DNA of 64,000 nt from Saprospiraceae bacterium (GTDB taxonomy: Bacteria > Bacteroidota > Bacteroidia > Chitinophagales > Saprospiraceae), in NCBI GenBank assembly GCA_013214355.1, contig JABSSL010000019.1, forward strand, positions 142,991 through 206,990, in the 5' to 3' direction. The notes beneath the pieces were generated by a model, which ran no database searches, was not told the DNA's origin, and was given only the letters and a program-made list of their open reading frames with translations. Position numbers and translations under genes: made by a program. This document shows positions 9,245 to 19,635 of the stretch, in pieces (within the stretch, counting starts at the first letter, position 1; the number at the start of each line of letters is the position of its first letter).

Positions 9245-10600
9245 CTATTTTCTACGCTTCCTTTTCTTTTTTGGCTTTTGCCCTCGAGTCTTAGGTTTTT
9301 TATACTTCAATTTCATTTTGTCCGCGTGTCGGACTTTCTTATTTACCTTTTTGTTCTTATCTGTCTTCTCGTGGAAGGCGCCACCAGATTTTTCAATATC
9401 TGGTAGGTTGATGGCCAGGTTTTTCATGAAGATTTGCGGCTTTTCAGCCTCAATCAGTTCATCGGAAATTTCGAGATTCTCAGGTAATTCCTGTATCGGA
9501 ATTTCATAATTCATCAAGCCCTGAATAGCTTCAATATAAGCGTCATCCTTTTCCGTAATAAAGGACAAGGCCTTTCCTTCTGCATCTGCTCTTCCGGTTC
9601 GCCCAATTCGGTGGATATAGCTTTCTGGTTCGTCCGGAATATCAAAGTTGATTACGTGGGAAACCTCGGCAATGTCCAATCCACGAGCGATAAGATCCGT
9701 AGCAATCAAAGCTCGATACGTCCCATCCTTGAACGACTGTACGGAATTAAAGCGGTTATTTTGTGCCTTGTTAGAATGGATGACCCCTACTCTACCCGGA
9801 TATACCTCCTCCAAACGTTCAAAAAGCACATCTGACAACTTTTTAGTTGCTGAAAACACCAGTACCTTATTCATTTCTTCCTGCTCATCCAGTAAGCGCT
9901 GTAGGAGATTTACCTTGGTGTTGAAATTCGGCACCTTGTAAGCCGTCTGACTAATATTATCAAGTGGGGTACCCACTGGTGTTGCTTCAATCCGTTTAGG
10001 GAAATTAAAAAAGGTATCCAGCAAGTCTTCGACCTCTTCCGTTAGCGTAGCTGAAAAGAGTAAGTTTTGCCGCTTTTCTGGTAGCAGATCAAAGAGATTC
10101 AGCAATTGATGACGGAATCCTAAATTCAACATTTCATCGACCTCATCAATCACTAGCTTCTTAATCTTCTTGGCTTTCAAGGCACCTTTGTAAATCAGAT
10201 CCAAAAGTCGGCCTGGAGTGGCCACCAACACATCCAATCCCTGCTCTACCAGTTTAACTTGGGTATTAATATTGGTACCCCCATATACACCCACCACCTC
10301 AACATTCATGTAAGTAGTCAGTTGCTCCACAGCTTCCACTACCTGGACCACTAATTCTCTGGTAGGCACGACCACGAGAATTTGTGGGAAGCGGTCTTTA
10401 CTGTATTTCCACAATCGCAGCAAGGGCAATAAGTAAGCAAAAGTCTTTCCCGTACCGGTCTGAGCTATACCTACCATATCCCTTCCGGACATGATCACAG
10501 AGAATGCCTTCTCTTGAATCGGAGTGGGCGTGGTAAGCCCCGAGTCTTGCAACGCATTGCGCAGCGAACTATTTAAATTTAGATCATCAAAAGTGCTCAT
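9245..10600 (-). CDS. DEAD-box ATP-dependent RNA helicase
   Basis: A 451-residue helicase. It has the Q motif (TTPTPIQ, about 23-29), Walker A AQTGTGKT (46-53), motif Ia PTREL (79-83), motif II DEVD (152-155), motif III SAT, and a C-terminal RecA domain with ARGLD and HRIGRTGRA. The motif II third residue is Val instead of Ala, which is tolerated in several bacterial members. The tail is very basic (a run of Lys/Arg after 410) and probably binds RNA, as in RhlE-type proteins. It acts in the cytoplasm on rRNA or mRNA structure. The methyltransferase at 10602 ends one base upstream of its ATG, so the two are probably one transcript. Confidence 0.95.
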   Translation of the reverse strand: MSTFDDLNLNSSLRNALQDSGLTTPTPIQEKAFSVIMSGRDMVGIAQTGTGKTFAYLLPLLRLWKYSKDRFPQILVVVPTRELVVQVVEAVEQLTTYMNVEVVGVYGGTNINTQVKLVEQGLDVLVATPGRLLDLIYKGALKAKKIKKLVIDEVDEMLNLGFRHQLLNLFDLLPEKRQNLLFSATLTEEVEDLLDTFFNFPKRIEATPVGTPLDNISQTAYKVPNFNTKVNLLQRLLDEQEEMNKVLVFSATKKLSDVLFERLEEVYPGRVGVIHSNKAQNNRFNSVQSFKDGTYRALIATDLIARGLDIAEVSHVINFDIPDEPESYIHRIGRTGRADAEGKALSFITEKDDAYIEAIQGLMNYEIPIQELPENLEISDELIEAEKPQIFMKNLAINLPDIEKSGGAFHEKTDKNKKVNKKVRHADKMKLKYKKPKTRGQKPKKKRKRRK

Positions 10601-10601
10601 C

Positions 10602-11213
10602 TCAAATGGATTTTCTCAGGCACCAGGTTGTCATTGCCCTTTGGTTTTGCACATTGGTGGTTTTAATCGGCTCCATCCACTCCCCTCCTAATTTTTCTGT
10701 ATCCTTCAGCAGTTTCTGTTGATCTACTAAATACCATTGGGTACCGCTAGGAAGTTCATAAATACCATCACCGACAGCCGTTATAAAGGGCTCAACACCG
10801 ATGGTGGAAGACAAGCGGCAGAAGAAGAATCCTCCTGGCTTAATTACCTTCCAGATCGAGCTTAGCATTTCATCAAAATGCGTATGGTTCTTGGAAAAGT
10901 GTAAAACCGCATTGCATATAACCAGATCAAAATAGGCAGCCTCAAAGGGCATCTTTGTGATCGGAGCACAAACAAATCTTTCCGCAGGATAGGCTGGCTG
11001 TAAGGTATCAGCTAAGGATCGAATAGTAGCAATAGCCTCGGGGTTTTGGTCCACGCCAAAGACTTCATAACCATTCTTCAAGAAGAAATGGCTATTTCTT
11101 CCTGCTCCACACCCCACGTCTAAAATCCGTTTGCAGTCCTGGTATCTCCCTTTCATCAGTTGATCGAAAAGGTAGATATCCATTCTGCCCAGTTCATCCA
11201 GAAAATCAATCAT
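10602..11213 (-). CDS. class I SAM-dependent methyltransferase
   Basis: 203 residues with the Rossmann-type SAM site ILDVGCGAGRNSHFF (about 30-44), the acidic residue after strand 2 (VFGVDQNP, about 53-60), and FDLVICNAVLHF (motif IV/post-motif, about 106-117). This is a methyltransf_11/25-type small-molecule or unknown-substrate enzyme, and the substrate cannot be read from the sequence. It is the promoter-proximal gene of a pair with the DEAD-box helicase, only one base apart. An RNA-related substrate is possible from the context but unproven. Confidence 0.85.
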   Translation of the reverse strand: MIDFLDELGRMDIYLFDQLMKGRYQDCKRILDVGCGAGRNSHFFLKNGYEVFGVDQNPEAIATIRSLADTLQPAYPAERFVCAPITKMPFEAAYFDLVICNAVLHFSKNHTHFDEMLSSIWKVIKPGGFFFCRLSSTIGVEPFITAVGDGIYELPSGTQWYLVDQQKLLKDTEKLGGEWMEPIKTTNVQNQRAMTTWCLRKSI

Positions 11214-11289
11214 ATCTTGCAGACTATTGCTTGAAACCGCAAAGAACGCAAAATTTTGGCAATTGGCTTAGTACATGTTTGACCGCTCT

Positions 11290-12306
11290 TTACTTCACTT
11301 CCTCTCTCCCATCCGCATGGATGGCAAAGCGACCACGTTCCTTAGCATGTACTTGATCCGAGTTAGGCCATGGCCAGCCACCAAAGGCAGTACGCTGAAA
11401 ATCTTGGATCGCCTCATATATCTCATTATCCGTATTCATAACAAAAGGACCATGTTGCGCTACCGGTTCTCCGATGGGTTTTCCCTGCAGGAACAGTAAA
11501 TGTGCCGTTTCGGCTCCGTTTTGTAGTTGTAGGGGCTGACTTGCATCTACCTTGATGACCGAACTATTGGGAATACTTGTTCCTTCCATGTGTAGGTCTG
11601 CACCCCGATAGAAATACAAGCTTCGATTTAGCTCAGAAGTGCCGGCGGGGACTGTCCAAGTTGCTCCTGGCTCTAAACTAATTGTCCATATAGCAACCTG
11701 ATTAGTGGGATCTGCCGCCCAGGAATTCGGGGCGGGATCGGGGGCTTGCACTTCATCAAGTTGACCAGCAATAACTGTTACTTTCGTCTTTTTCCCCTGC
11801 TCGTCTTCATGTTCAAAGACCGGGATCGTATCTCGCCAAAGCATCGCAAAATGGGGTTCTACTAGTTTATCTTTCTTGGGTAAGTTTAACCAAATTTGGA
11901 AAAGCTCTAGTGGGTTTCCTTGGTCTTCTTTCAATAAAGGAAACATCTCAGAATGCTGCACCCCTTTACCAGCAGTCATCCATTGCACGTCACCATTACC
12001 AAAACGTCCCGCGGCGCCTAAGGAGTCGGCATGATCGACCAAGCCTTCTGCCGCGATGGTTACCGTTTCAAACCCTCTATGAGGATGAGAGGGGAAACCA
12101 GGAACAGTTCTACCATGATACATCCTCCATGGAAATTGCGGGTTGAAGTCTTGCCCTAATGGTCGGGCGGCCAAGGAAGCTTGAGGCCCCATCTGACCAT
12201 TTCCTGCCGGATAATCATCCTTGTGATAAGCACAAAACAAAAAGGGATCACTGGTTTGCCAAGGAAAGCCGAGGCGTTGAATAGATATAATTTTATTATT
12301 ACTCAT
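11290..12306 (-). CDS. pirin family protein
   Basis: A 338-residue two-cupin protein. The N-terminal cupin has the metal site [10 protein letters not shown] and the paired [16 protein letters not shown], which together give the three His and one Glu of pirins. A C-terminal pirin_C domain follows. Bacterial pirins bind iron and act as quercetinases or redox-sensitive regulators, so its role here is open. I chose the ATG at 12304-12306 because AAGGAGA lies just upstream as a strong Shine-Dalgarno site. An in-frame TTG five codons earlier falls before that site. It is monocistronic. Confidence 0.93.
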   Translation of the reverse strand: MSNNKIISIQRLGFPWQTSDPFLFCAYHKDDYPAGNGQMGPQASLAARPLGQDFNPQFPWRMYHGRTVPGFPSHPHRGFETVTIAAEGLVDHADSLGAAGRFGNGDVQWMTAGKGVQHSEMFPLLKEDQGNPLELFQIWLNLPKKDKLVEPHFAMLWRDTIPVFEHEDEQGKKTKVTVIAGQLDEVQAPDPAPNSWAADPTNQVAIWTISLEPGATWTVPAGTSELNRSLYFYRGADLHMEGTSIPNSSVIKVDASQPLQLQNGAETAHLLFLQGKPIGEPVAQHGPFVMNTDNEIYEAIQDFQRTAFGGWPWPNSDQVHAKERGRFAIHADGREEVK

Positions 12307-12516
12307 GATGGTCTCCTTCAAAACAAATTAAATTGAAATCAATGCCATTGTAGTAGCTTAACAACAAAGAAGCGCATTTGGTTAATTATTGCTCAGTTGC
12401 CCGGACATTTCTTGTTCTCAATACACTAATAGATAGAGCGCAGTTTAGTCGTCAATTCTGTTTTGCTCTTCCATAAGGTTACATAAGATTAGAAAAAGAG
12501 GACTCGTCATCCCCGC

Positions 12517-12557
12517 AATAGGAAAGCCCCGGCGCATTGCGCCGGGGCTTTCCTATT
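12517..12557. repeat. 41-bp near-perfect palindrome (20-bp arms)
   Basis: The arm at 12517-12536 (AATAGGAAAGCCCCGGCGCA) is repeated in exact reverse complement at 12538-12557, around one central T. It lies downstream of the rhodanese gene and upstream of the pirin gene. It is GC-rich and could terminate the rhodanese transcript, but no T run follows on either strand. It may instead be a repeated extragenic palindrome. Confidence 0.75.
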
Positions 12558-12584
12558 GCTCTACACTTATCGGTTAACTTTCCT

Positions 12585-12953
12585 TTAATTCAGTTGAAAA
12601 ATCTCATGCCAAGCTTGCCATCCTCCATCCAAATTAAAGACATTATCTTTTGCCATCCCTCCATTAATCATTAGTGTACAAGCTCTGATACTTCTTCTTC
12701 CACTTCGACAATACACAAGATACTTTTGGTTTGGGTCAAGAGCTTCCATCTGTTCGTAAAATTCATCCCCGAAATAGTCAATGTTGACAGCTGAATCAAA
12801 GTGACCGTTCAAAAACTCCTTGGGAGTCCTTACATCAATCAGTATTAAGTCTGTCAATTCATCCATCAACTGCTGAGCCTCAATCGGTTTGAGGTTATTG
12901 AGGCGCGCCTTGAACATGCGCCATCGAGGGGTCTTACAAGATTTATCTTCCAT
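12585..12953 (-). CDS. rhodanese-like sulfurtransferase
   Basis: 122 residues forming a single rhodanese domain. It has the LIDVRTPKEFLNGHFDSAVNID opening (shortened: DVRTPKEF at about 40-47) and the active-site loop YCRSGRRS with Cys82. The loop has six residues, which fits sulfur rather than phosphatase chemistry. It transfers sulfane sulphur from a donor such as persulfide or thiosulfate to an acceptor such as glutathione, bacillithiol or a protein thiol. It heads a sulphur-related group on the same strand with the SulP permease (13086-14825) and the MBL-rhodanese (14929-16347). Confidence 0.92.
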   Translation of the reverse strand: MEDKSCKTPRWRMFKARLNNLKPIEAQQLMDELTDLILIDVRTPKEFLNGHFDSAVNIDYFGDEFYEQMEALDPNQKYLVYCRSGRRSIRACTLMINGGMAKDNVFNLDGGWQAWHEIFQLN

Positions 12954-13085
12954 TATTGACTACCAGTTAATAATTGCTAGGCCAATTTCCTAGGACCATT
13001 TGGTCCTTCAGTCCCTAGCACGGTACAAAAATAAGGGATTTCCGGGAATTCTGCTGATGCATTTTGCCAGCACATCATTCCCTAT

Positions 13086-14825
13086 CTATTGTCGATTCTT
13101 CACGTTGGTCTGAATGGCGCTAGGATTCCAAGGTAAGTCTCCTTGCTGTTCTCCATGATAGAAAGCATCTTCCGCATTATGTACATACATGAAGAAGTTT
13201 TCTTTGCCAAAATCTTCGATCAAATTTACGCGGTATAGCATGTCCCGAACAGGTCCAATTACTCCGCACAGGTTCAATCGAATCTTCCTTTCTGCTAGGT
13301 ATTTATACATCTCCTCCAACGCATGGATGCCGGTGCTATCAATGTCGTGCATAGAACTAGCATCCATGATTAACAATTTCAAGTTAGGTCCTTTCTCGCT
13401 TACTAAACGTTTGATGTTTTCCTTAAAGTAACTTGCATTGCCAAAGTAAAGTTGATCATCAAAGCGTAGAATTAGTATTTCATCCGACTGTTGTGCCTCT
13501 TGGAAGCGTTTGATGTTTCGATAAAAGTTCGTCCCCGGCAACTTCCCGAGCACAGCCAAGTGAGGGCGTGAGCTTCTGTAGAGTACCGTCATCAGCGATA
13601 GTGTTACTCCAGCAACCACCCCTTCTCCAATACCAAATACCAGCGTCACCAAGAAAGTCACTGACATCATCCAAAAATCGCGGCGATGAGTATGCCACAA
13701 ATGAATGGCTTCTTTCAGATCAAACAAGCTCTTAATGGCTAGTAGGATGATGGCAGCCAGTACTGCCTTCGGCAGAAAATAGACCAGATCTGTCAGGAAT
13801 AACAAGGTTAAGCCGACTAAAGTAGCCGCTACGATGGACGCCACGCCTGTCTTGGCACCAGCCTCATCATTTACGGCAGAACGACTAAAACTTCCTGAGG
13901 TAACTAAAGATTGAAAGAAGGCTCCAATCAATTTCGAAACCCCTAAAGCCAACAATTCCTGATCTGGGCGTACCACGTAGTTCTGATGTTTCGCCTCCAA
14001 AACCTTAGCAATCCCAATACTCTCCACCACACAAATAACCGTCACGGTAAAAACAGTGGGCATCACGGCCACAATCTTATCCCAAGCTAGCACCGGAATT
14101 TCAAAAGCTGGCAGCCCTTCCGGTACCTCCCTCACCAAAGCTAAGCCTTGACTTTCTAACTGAAAACCCCAGGCGAGGAGCGTACCGATAATGGTAACGA
14201 TTAGGGGGCCTGGAATAGACCGGTGGATAGATTTGAACCCAAGTATCGCAAACAAGGCGCCCAGACAAAAGATAACAGAGAGTAACTGAGTTTGTCCAAG
14301 GTGTTCAACAGCATAGAAGAGCGTCTGATACGAATGTGCAAAACGTGGTATGGCAATCCCCAGCAAATCCTTAAGTTGGCTGATGCCGATGATGACAGCC
14401 GCAGCAGAGGTAAACCCAACCAACACTGGATGAGATAAGAAATTAACTAAGAATCCCATCCTCAAAAAACTGAGCAACAGCTGCGCTAAGCCCACTAATA
14501 AACCTGTAAGAATCACCAACTCGATGAAGGCCACACTACCTGGCTCCTCTAATTGACTAATTCCCGCCAAAACCAAGAGAGCAGAGATCGCTACTGGGCC
14601 AATCGACATCTGTCTGGAGGAACCGAAAATCGCATAAAGGAATAAGGGAATAAATCCACCGTACAGTCCATAGATGGGTGGCATCCCCGTCAGCATCGCA
14701 TATGCCATGCCTTGAGGGATAAGCATCACGCCCACCGTAAGGCCAGCAGAAAGGTCTTTTCCGAAATCAACACGAGTGTATTGATCTAATGATTCAAGTA
14801 TGGGAAACCATCTACTCCATTGCAT
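13086..14825 (-). CDS. SulP family anion permease with STAS domain
   Basis: 579 residues. About 10-14 hydrophobic segments fill residues 20-410, starting with the SulP signature region DLSAGLTVGVMLIPQGMAYA. The C-terminal STAS domain covers about 440-555 (LLIMDASSMHDIDSTGIHAL). SulP proteins carry sulfate, bicarbonate or other anions across the inner membrane. The neighbours (a rhodanese and a persulfide-dioxygenase-like fusion) point to sulfate or sulfite, although this cannot be told from bicarbonate by sequence. It lies 103 bases downstream of the MBL-rhodanese gene and may be cotranscribed. Confidence 0.93.
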   Translation of the reverse strand: MQWSRWFPILESLDQYTRVDFGKDLSAGLTVGVMLIPQGMAYAMLTGMPPIYGLYGGFIPLFLYAIFGSSRQMSIGPVAISALLVLAGISQLEEPGSVAFIELVILTGLLVGLAQLLLSFLRMGFLVNFLSHPVLVGFTSAAAVIIGISQLKDLLGIAIPRFAHSYQTLFYAVEHLGQTQLLSVIFCLGALFAILGFKSIHRSIPGPLIVTIIGTLLAWGFQLESQGLALVREVPEGLPAFEIPVLAWDKIVAVMPTVFTVTVICVVESIGIAKVLEAKHQNYVVRPDQELLALGVSKLIGAFFQSLVTSGSFSRSAVNDEAGAKTGVASIVAATLVGLTLLFLTDLVYFLPKAVLAAIILLAIKSLFDLKEAIHLWHTHRRDFWMMSVTFLVTLVFGIGEGVVAGVTLSLMTVLYRSSRPHLAVLGKLPGTNFYRNIKRFQEAQQSDEILILRFDDQLYFGNASYFKENIKRLVSEKGPNLKLLIMDASSMHDIDSTGIHALEEMYKYLAERKIRLNLCGVIGPVRDMLYRVNLIEDFGKENFFMYVHNAEDAFYHGEQQGDLPWNPSAIQTNVKNRQ

Positions 14826-14928
14826 GGACTGAGGGGCTATTTATAGGTACTTTTATATACGGCCAAGATAAGAAAAGAGATTCGCTTTCTACCCTCAGTC
14901 CACTGGCTTAGTCTGTCAAGAAATGGCT

Positions 14929-16347
14929 TTAAGCTGCCCCAGTAGAAGGGCATACAAAATCAGTCATAGGTAATCCCGCAGCTTCCATATGAGCAACCGC
15001 TCCGTGCACATTAATGAGCTGCTCAAATCCTCTAGCTTTCAGGATAGAGGCAGCAACGGTAGAACGGTATCCACTACGGCAATGCATGTAGTAGGTTTTT
15101 TCCTTCGACATCTCACTCATCTTATCATTGATGAAATCCAAGGGAATGTTGATAGAACCGTCAATGTGCTCAGCTGACCACTCCGAAGGTTTCCGGACAT
15201 CCATGATATTAATCTCAGTATCCTGATCAAAAGCCTTTGCTAATGCTTTGAGATCGATGGTTTCAATTTGGTCATACTCGGCACCAGCATCCTTCCAAGC
15301 TTGGAATCCCCCTTCTAAGTATCCAATAGCGTTATCATAACCAACTCTGGCTAAGCGCTTAATCGTTTCTTCTTCTCGGCCTTCCGGTGCTACGATGAGG
15401 ATCGGCTGCATCAAATCTTTGATCAAGGCGCCCACCCAAGGCGCGAAACTGCCATCTAATCCAATAAATATTGAATTAGGAATAAAGCCTTGTACAAAGG
15501 AAGTCTTGTCTCGTACATCTAAAATCAGCGCATCATTTTCGTTGGCTGCCGCTTCAAATCCTCTAGGACTTAAGGCTACAGCACCTCTTTTCATAACCTT
15601 GTCAAAACTTTCGTACCCCTGCTTGTTCAATTTCGCATTCTTGGCAAAGTATTGAGGTGGAGGTAAAAGCCCTTCGGTGACTTCTTGGATAAACTCTTCT
15701 CGAGTCATGTCCGCACGCAATGCATAATTCGTTTGCTTTTGGTGACCAAGGGTATCCCAAGTATCTTTCGACATGTTTTTCCCGCAAGCCGATCCGGCAC
15801 CGTGAGCTGGGTATACCAGTACTTCATCCGGGAGAGTCATGATCTTGGTTCGTAGACTATCAAATAACCAACCTGCCAGATCTTCCTTGGTGACACTTCC
15901 TTGCTTCTGTGCTAAATCTGGTCGGCCAACATCTCCAATGAATAAGGTATCACCCGTAAAGATAGCGTGTTCCTTTCCTTCCTCATTCAACAACAAAAAA
16001 GTGGTGCTCTCCGGCGTATGTCCAGGGGTGTGTAAAACTCGAATGGTCACTGCCCCTAGCTTAAAATCCTCTCCATCTTTAGCTGTGTATTTCTCGTATT
16101 CAGTCTCGGCATGAGGACCATAAATGATCTTTGCACCGGTTTTTTTGGCAAGGTCTATATGCCCAGAAACGAAATCAGCATGGAAATGAGTCTCCAAAAT
16201 GTATTTGATTTGAGCTCCCGCTTCCTTGGCTCTTTTGAGATAAGGTTCCGTTTCTCTTAGGGGATCAATGATCGCCGCTTCTCCCTCACTCTCGATGTAA
16301 TAAGCCCCTTGGGCCAAGCAACCTGTATATATTTGCTCTATTATCAT
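14929..16347 (-). CDS. MBL-fold persulfide dioxygenase-like protein fused to two rhodanese domains
   Basis: 472 residues from the ATG at 16345-16347; a longer frame upstream has no sensible N-terminus. The MBL domain (about 1-235) has the metal motif THFHADF (His54, His56, Asp58) with a further His63, then HTPGHTPEST and YPAHGAGS. This is the ETHE1/CstB type, which oxidises persulfide with O2. Two rhodanese domains follow at about 265-355 and 370-465. The first has APEGREE where the Cys loop should be and looks catalytically dead. The second has HCRSGYRS with Cys423. The architecture couples persulfide oxidation to sulphur transfer in the cytoplasm. Confidence 0.93.
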   Translation of the reverse strand: MIIEQIYTGCLAQGAYYIESEGEAAIIDPLRETEPYLKRAKEAGAQIKYILETHFHADFVSGHIDLAKKTGAKIIYGPHAETEYEKYTAKDGEDFKLGAVTIRVLHTPGHTPESTTFLLLNEEGKEHAIFTGDTLFIGDVGRPDLAQKQGSVTKEDLAGWLFDSLRTKIMTLPDEVLVYPAHGAGSACGKNMSKDTWDTLGHQKQTNYALRADMTREEFIQEVTEGLLPPPQYFAKNAKLNKQGYESFDKVMKRGAVALSPRGFEAAANENDALILDVRDKTSFVQGFIPNSIFIGLDGSFAPWVGALIKDLMQPILIVAPEGREEETIKRLARVGYDNAIGYLEGGFQAWKDAGAEYDQIETIDLKALAKAFDQDTEINIMDVRKPSEWSAEHIDGSINIPLDFINDKMSEMSKEKTYYMHCRSGYRSTVAASILKARGFEQLINVHGAVAHMEAAGLPMTDFVCPSTGAA

Positions 16348-16538
16348 AGCATAAGATTTTTTGTTGCTACAAAGTAAAGGCTTGTTCTCTTCCTTTACAG
16401 TGATGCGTATCACACTGGCATACGAAGAGGTGAAAGTAGGAAAATTTATCGTGCTGAGGTAAGCATGTAGGTCTGAGGATGCACTTCTTCTCAAGCGCAA
16501 GCTGATTTATGGATCTCTGTAGAAGCCTTAAAGAAAGA

Positions 16539-18026
16539 CTATTGATCTAAACCATTAAGGTAGGATTCAGCTCTATTTAGTAGTGTTTCTTGCTTTTCGG
16601 GATTCATCTTCTCAAAGGTCCTCACCAACATCCCTAATCTAGGATTGCGTGTAAAAAAGTCTCGATGCACATGCATGAAACGCCAGAATAATGCGTCCCA
16701 AATTTCTTGCCAAGGTCCTTTTTTATAATTACTCATCTTCATCAGGTAGTTGCTACCACTTATGTAGGGTTTAGTGGACATCAAGCCTCCATCTGCAAAC
16801 TGACTCATTCCATATACATTAGGCACCATTACCCAATCATACGCATCGATAAATAACTCCATGAACCATCGATAGACCTCATCGGGATCAAACTCACACA
16901 ACAGCATAAAATTACCCAGGACCATTAAGCGCTCAATATGATGGCAGTAACCCGTTTTCAATACTTTCTTGATCGTCTGATCAAGAGGAGGGAGTCCGGT
17001 TTCACCCGTGTAAAAACTGGCAGGTATTTTCCGCTCAAATCCCCAATAATTTCTAGTTCTTTCTTCTCTACCCTTACATTCATAAATCCCCCGAATAAAC
17101 TCACGCCATCCAATAATTTGACGAATAAAACCCTCCGTAGAATTAATGGGTATCCCTTCTTTTGCTGCAAAGTTCATACTTTCCACCATAATCTGCTTAG
17201 GGGTGATCAGCCCTACATTGAGCATGGGCGTCAAGACACTATGATGTAAAATGGTCTCATCCGCCACGATAGCGTCTTCATAATCCCCGAACTCTACAAA
17301 CCGAAAATTTAGAAACTGCTGAAACCACTCGTCGGTGGTTTGGTAGTTATAGGGATAGAGCGGGAAATCAGTAAGCTCGCCCGGATTAGCTTGAAAGTTT
17401 GTCTCAACGTACTGGCAAGCTTCATCGTAGAAGAAATCACCATCTGGGTATTTAATCAGGGGTGGGGTTTTCTTCCTTGGATACTTCTTGCGATTTTCTG
17501 CATCAAAGCTCCACTTTCCGCCCAGTGGTTGCTCATCCCCCACTAGCAATACGTCCCACTTCTTACGTTGACTGATGTAGAACTTAGTCTGAAAGAACTT
17601 CTTTTTGCTGGGCTTAAAGAAGGTGGTCAATTCCTCAGGTGTATTTAGAAACAGTGGAGATGGATGAACCTCCAGTTCTAAACTTAGCTGTGCAGCGGTT
17701 TCAGTAATTCTTTGATTAAGCCAATCGTCAGTTACGTCAATCATAGAAATGTGCTGGACTCCCTGTTCAGCCAAGAAGGGTATCAAATTTCTGACATCCG
17801 AAATTTCCTCTTGAGCGTTTACATATTGAACTCTACCCCCTTTTTCTTCTAGATACTGTGCATAGGACTTCATACTAGCCCGGTGAAAGGCAAGCTTCTG
17901 TTTGTGAAAAGGATACTGTCTGAAAAACAGAAACTCTTCTACGAGTAAGCACGGATGGTCATTCTCCAAGAGCGGAGACGCCGCAAATAATTGATGAGGA
18001 AAGATCAGATTAACGCTTTTGTTCAT
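16539..18026 (-). CDS. cryptochrome/photolyase-related protein (FeS-BCP/PhrB type)
   Basis: A 495-residue protein of the 'deoxyribodipyrimidine photolyase-related' family: an N-terminal DPRP domain (LIFPHQLF at the start) and a C-terminal FAD-binding helical domain with [17 protein letters not shown] and [10 protein letters not shown]. Members bind FAD, a ribolumazine-type antenna and a 4Fe-4S cluster, and several repair (6-4) photoproducts. The start (about 18026) follows from [12 protein letters not shown], and it overlaps the end of the DUF2256 gene by 17 bases in another frame. It is the last gene of a five-gene photolyase operon. Confidence 0.9.
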   Translation of the reverse strand: MNKSVNLIFPHQLFAASPLLENDHPCLLVEEFLFFRQYPFHKQKLAFHRASMKSYAQYLEEKGGRVQYVNAQEEISDVRNLIPFLAEQGVQHISMIDVTDDWLNQRITETAAQLSLELEVHPSPLFLNTPEELTTFFKPSKKKFFQTKFYISQRKKWDVLLVGDEQPLGGKWSFDAENRKKYPRKKTPPLIKYPDGDFFYDEACQYVETNFQANPGELTDFPLYPYNYQTTDEWFQQFLNFRFVEFGDYEDAIVADETILHHSVLTPMLNVGLITPKQIMVESMNFAAKEGIPINSTEGFIRQIIGWREFIRGIYECKGREERTRNYWGFERKIPASFYTGETGLPPLDQTIKKVLKTGYCHHIERLMVLGNFMLLCEFDPDEVYRWFMELFIDAYDWVMVPNVYGMSQFADGGLMSTKPYISGSNYLMKMSNYKKGPWQEIWDALFWRFMHVHRDFFTRNPRLGMLVRTFEKMNPEKQETLLNRAESYLNGLDQ

Positions 18027-18159
18027 GACTCTTCTTATTTCTTCTACACCGTTCACTGCAGTACTTGACCGAATCCCAATCCTTAGCCCATTTCTTACGC
18101 CAATAAAAAGGACGGCCACATACAGGACAGATTTTTTGAGGTAAATTTTCCTTTTTCAT
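18010..18159 (-). CDS. DUF2256 zinc-ribbon protein
   Basis: A 49-residue protein starting at the ATG 18157-18159: [18 protein letters not shown], then [20 protein letters not shown] and a Lys/Arg-rich tail. Four cysteines in a CxxC...CxxxC arrangement form a small zinc ribbon, and the spacing and KW(A)KDWD block are characteristic of DUF2256. Genes of this family are regularly found beside photolyase/cryptochrome genes, as here. The end of this gene overlaps the start of the photolyase-related gene by 17 bases, and it starts 7 bases after the stop of the upstream photolyase. Function unknown. Confidence 0.9.
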   Translation of the reverse strand: MKKENLPQKICPVCGRPFYWRKKWAKDWDSVKYCSERCRRNKKSHEQKR

Positions 18160-18166
18160 GCCTAGT

Positions 18167-19627
18167 TTAAGATTTACGCTTGGTATGCTTCCGTAAAATT
18201 CTTCGGCTTTCTTCTTGTACCAATCTATTAGTTCGATGCCCCCAAATCTTATCCCGCGCCATTCTCCCGCTTTCTACCAGATCTACGATTGGCTTGGGAT
18301 AATCAGAGCCTAGCTTCAAGCCATACAGTGCTTGTTCCATTTCTGTTAATTTCCAAGGCTCATGAATCAGGGCAGCTGGAATGCTTTGAAGCTCTGGCAC
18401 CCATTTCTTGATGTATATGCCTTCCGGATCATGATCTTTGGATTGCTTTACAGGGTTATAGATCCGTACCGTGTTCACTCCTGTCGTACCTGCTTGCATT
18501 TGAAATTGTGGATAGTGAATCCCCGGCTCATAATCTAGGAATTGACGTGCTAAATGATATACACCTGTCCTCCAATCTTGATCTAGATGGTGACAAAGAA
18601 AAGAGACCAACATAGCTCTCATACGAAAATTGATCCAACCGGTTGCTATAACACAGCGCATGCAGGCATCGACCAAAGGATAACCGGTCTGGCCGCTTTC
18701 CCAAGCCTTAATAAAGTCGTCGTTTCTAGGACGCTCCAGCAATTCATATCCACGATTGATACAAGACGTTTCATATTCACACTCGACTTCAAACTTTTGG
18801 ATAAAATGGCAATGCCAAGCGATCCTACTCAGAAAGTTTTGAAAAGCCCTTTTATGGTAGGCCGTTTTAGGGTGAGCTTTGACAAACTGATAGACTTGGC
18901 GAATACTTAGGTTTCCCCAGGCTAGATATGGGCTAAGGCGCGAACAACTATGGCGACTGCGGCTGGGTTTGGAGATAAATCTATGATAGTTTGCCCCCCG
19001 TTTTTCCATAAACGATTGCAGGTATCGCAAAGCCTTCGTGGTGCCGGCAGGTTGAAAATCTCCTGGATACACTTGCCATTGTTTTTGTAAGACTTGTGGC
19101 AGGGGAAAAGGGTGTTCAATTGGGGATAAAACTTGGGTACTATAAGTGTTTTGAATCAAAGGCTTTGTGAGGTAAGCTTCCCTTTTTCGTTCCCAATTTC
19201 TTCGATTTTTAATCCCCCGAAGAACCGCATCCTTCTGAAACTCGATCCAGTGGACGCCTACGGCCTTCAGGTATTGAGCCACTTCCTTATCTCTATCCCA
19301 GCTGCGCCTTGTTCCACTTTCTCGATGACTCAACACTTTGTCAATCCGATACCGCTCCCCCAAAAATTTGAACATCCGACTGGCTTCTGCATAGAAGATC
19401 AGTACCTCCCGCCCGAATGGACCCAAACCTGTATTGAGCGCTAAGATGGAGTGATAGATAAAGCGCAAGTGTCGAGTGGAAGTGTCTGGATATTGTAAGA
19501 GGCTAGGTTCGAAGCAATAAACGATCAGATATGGAATATCCGCTTGCTCGGCTTGAAACAATGGCGCATGATCTTGTAACCTCAGGTCTCGCTTGAGCCA
19601 AACCACATTAATCTGCTGCTTACCCAT
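18167..19627 (-). CDS. cryptochrome/deoxyribodipyrimidine photolyase family protein
   Basis: 486 residues. The N-terminal photolyase domain begins [17 protein letters not shown]. The FAD-binding domain has the typical [28 protein letters not shown] and [14 protein letters not shown] blocks. The variant C-terminal motif [20 protein letters not shown] places it with cryptochrome-like photolyases common in marine bacteria and not with the E. coli PhrB class. It is expected to bind FAD and repair pyrimidine dimers in blue light, or act as a photoreceptor. It sits 8 bases after the TIGR03643 gene in a tight operon. Confidence 0.92.
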   Translation of the reverse strand: MGKQQINVVWLKRDLRLQDHAPLFQAEQADIPYLIVYCFEPSLLQYPDTSTRHLRFIYHSILALNTGLGPFGREVLIFYAEASRMFKFLGERYRIDKVLSHRESGTRRSWDRDKEVAQYLKAVGVHWIEFQKDAVLRGIKNRRNWERKREAYLTKPLIQNTYSTQVLSPIEHPFPLPQVLQKQWQVYPGDFQPAGTTKALRYLQSFMEKRGANYHRFISKPSRSRHSCSRLSPYLAWGNLSIRQVYQFVKAHPKTAYHKRAFQNFLSRIAWHCHFIQKFEVECEYETSCINRGYELLERPRNDDFIKAWESGQTGYPLVDACMRCVIATGWINFRMRAMLVSFLCHHLDQDWRTGVYHLARQFLDYEPGIHYPQFQMQAGTTGVNTVRIYNPVKQSKDHDPEGIYIKKWVPELQSIPAALIHEPWKLTEMEQALYGLKLGSDYPKPIVDLVESGRMARDKIWGHRTNRLVQEESRRILRKHTKRKS

Positions 19628-19635
19628 GCCTCCGC

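Noticed and set aside
9245..10600. DEVD in place of DEAD as a sign of altered helicase activity
   Set aside because: All other motifs are intact and this variant is found in working bacterial helicases.
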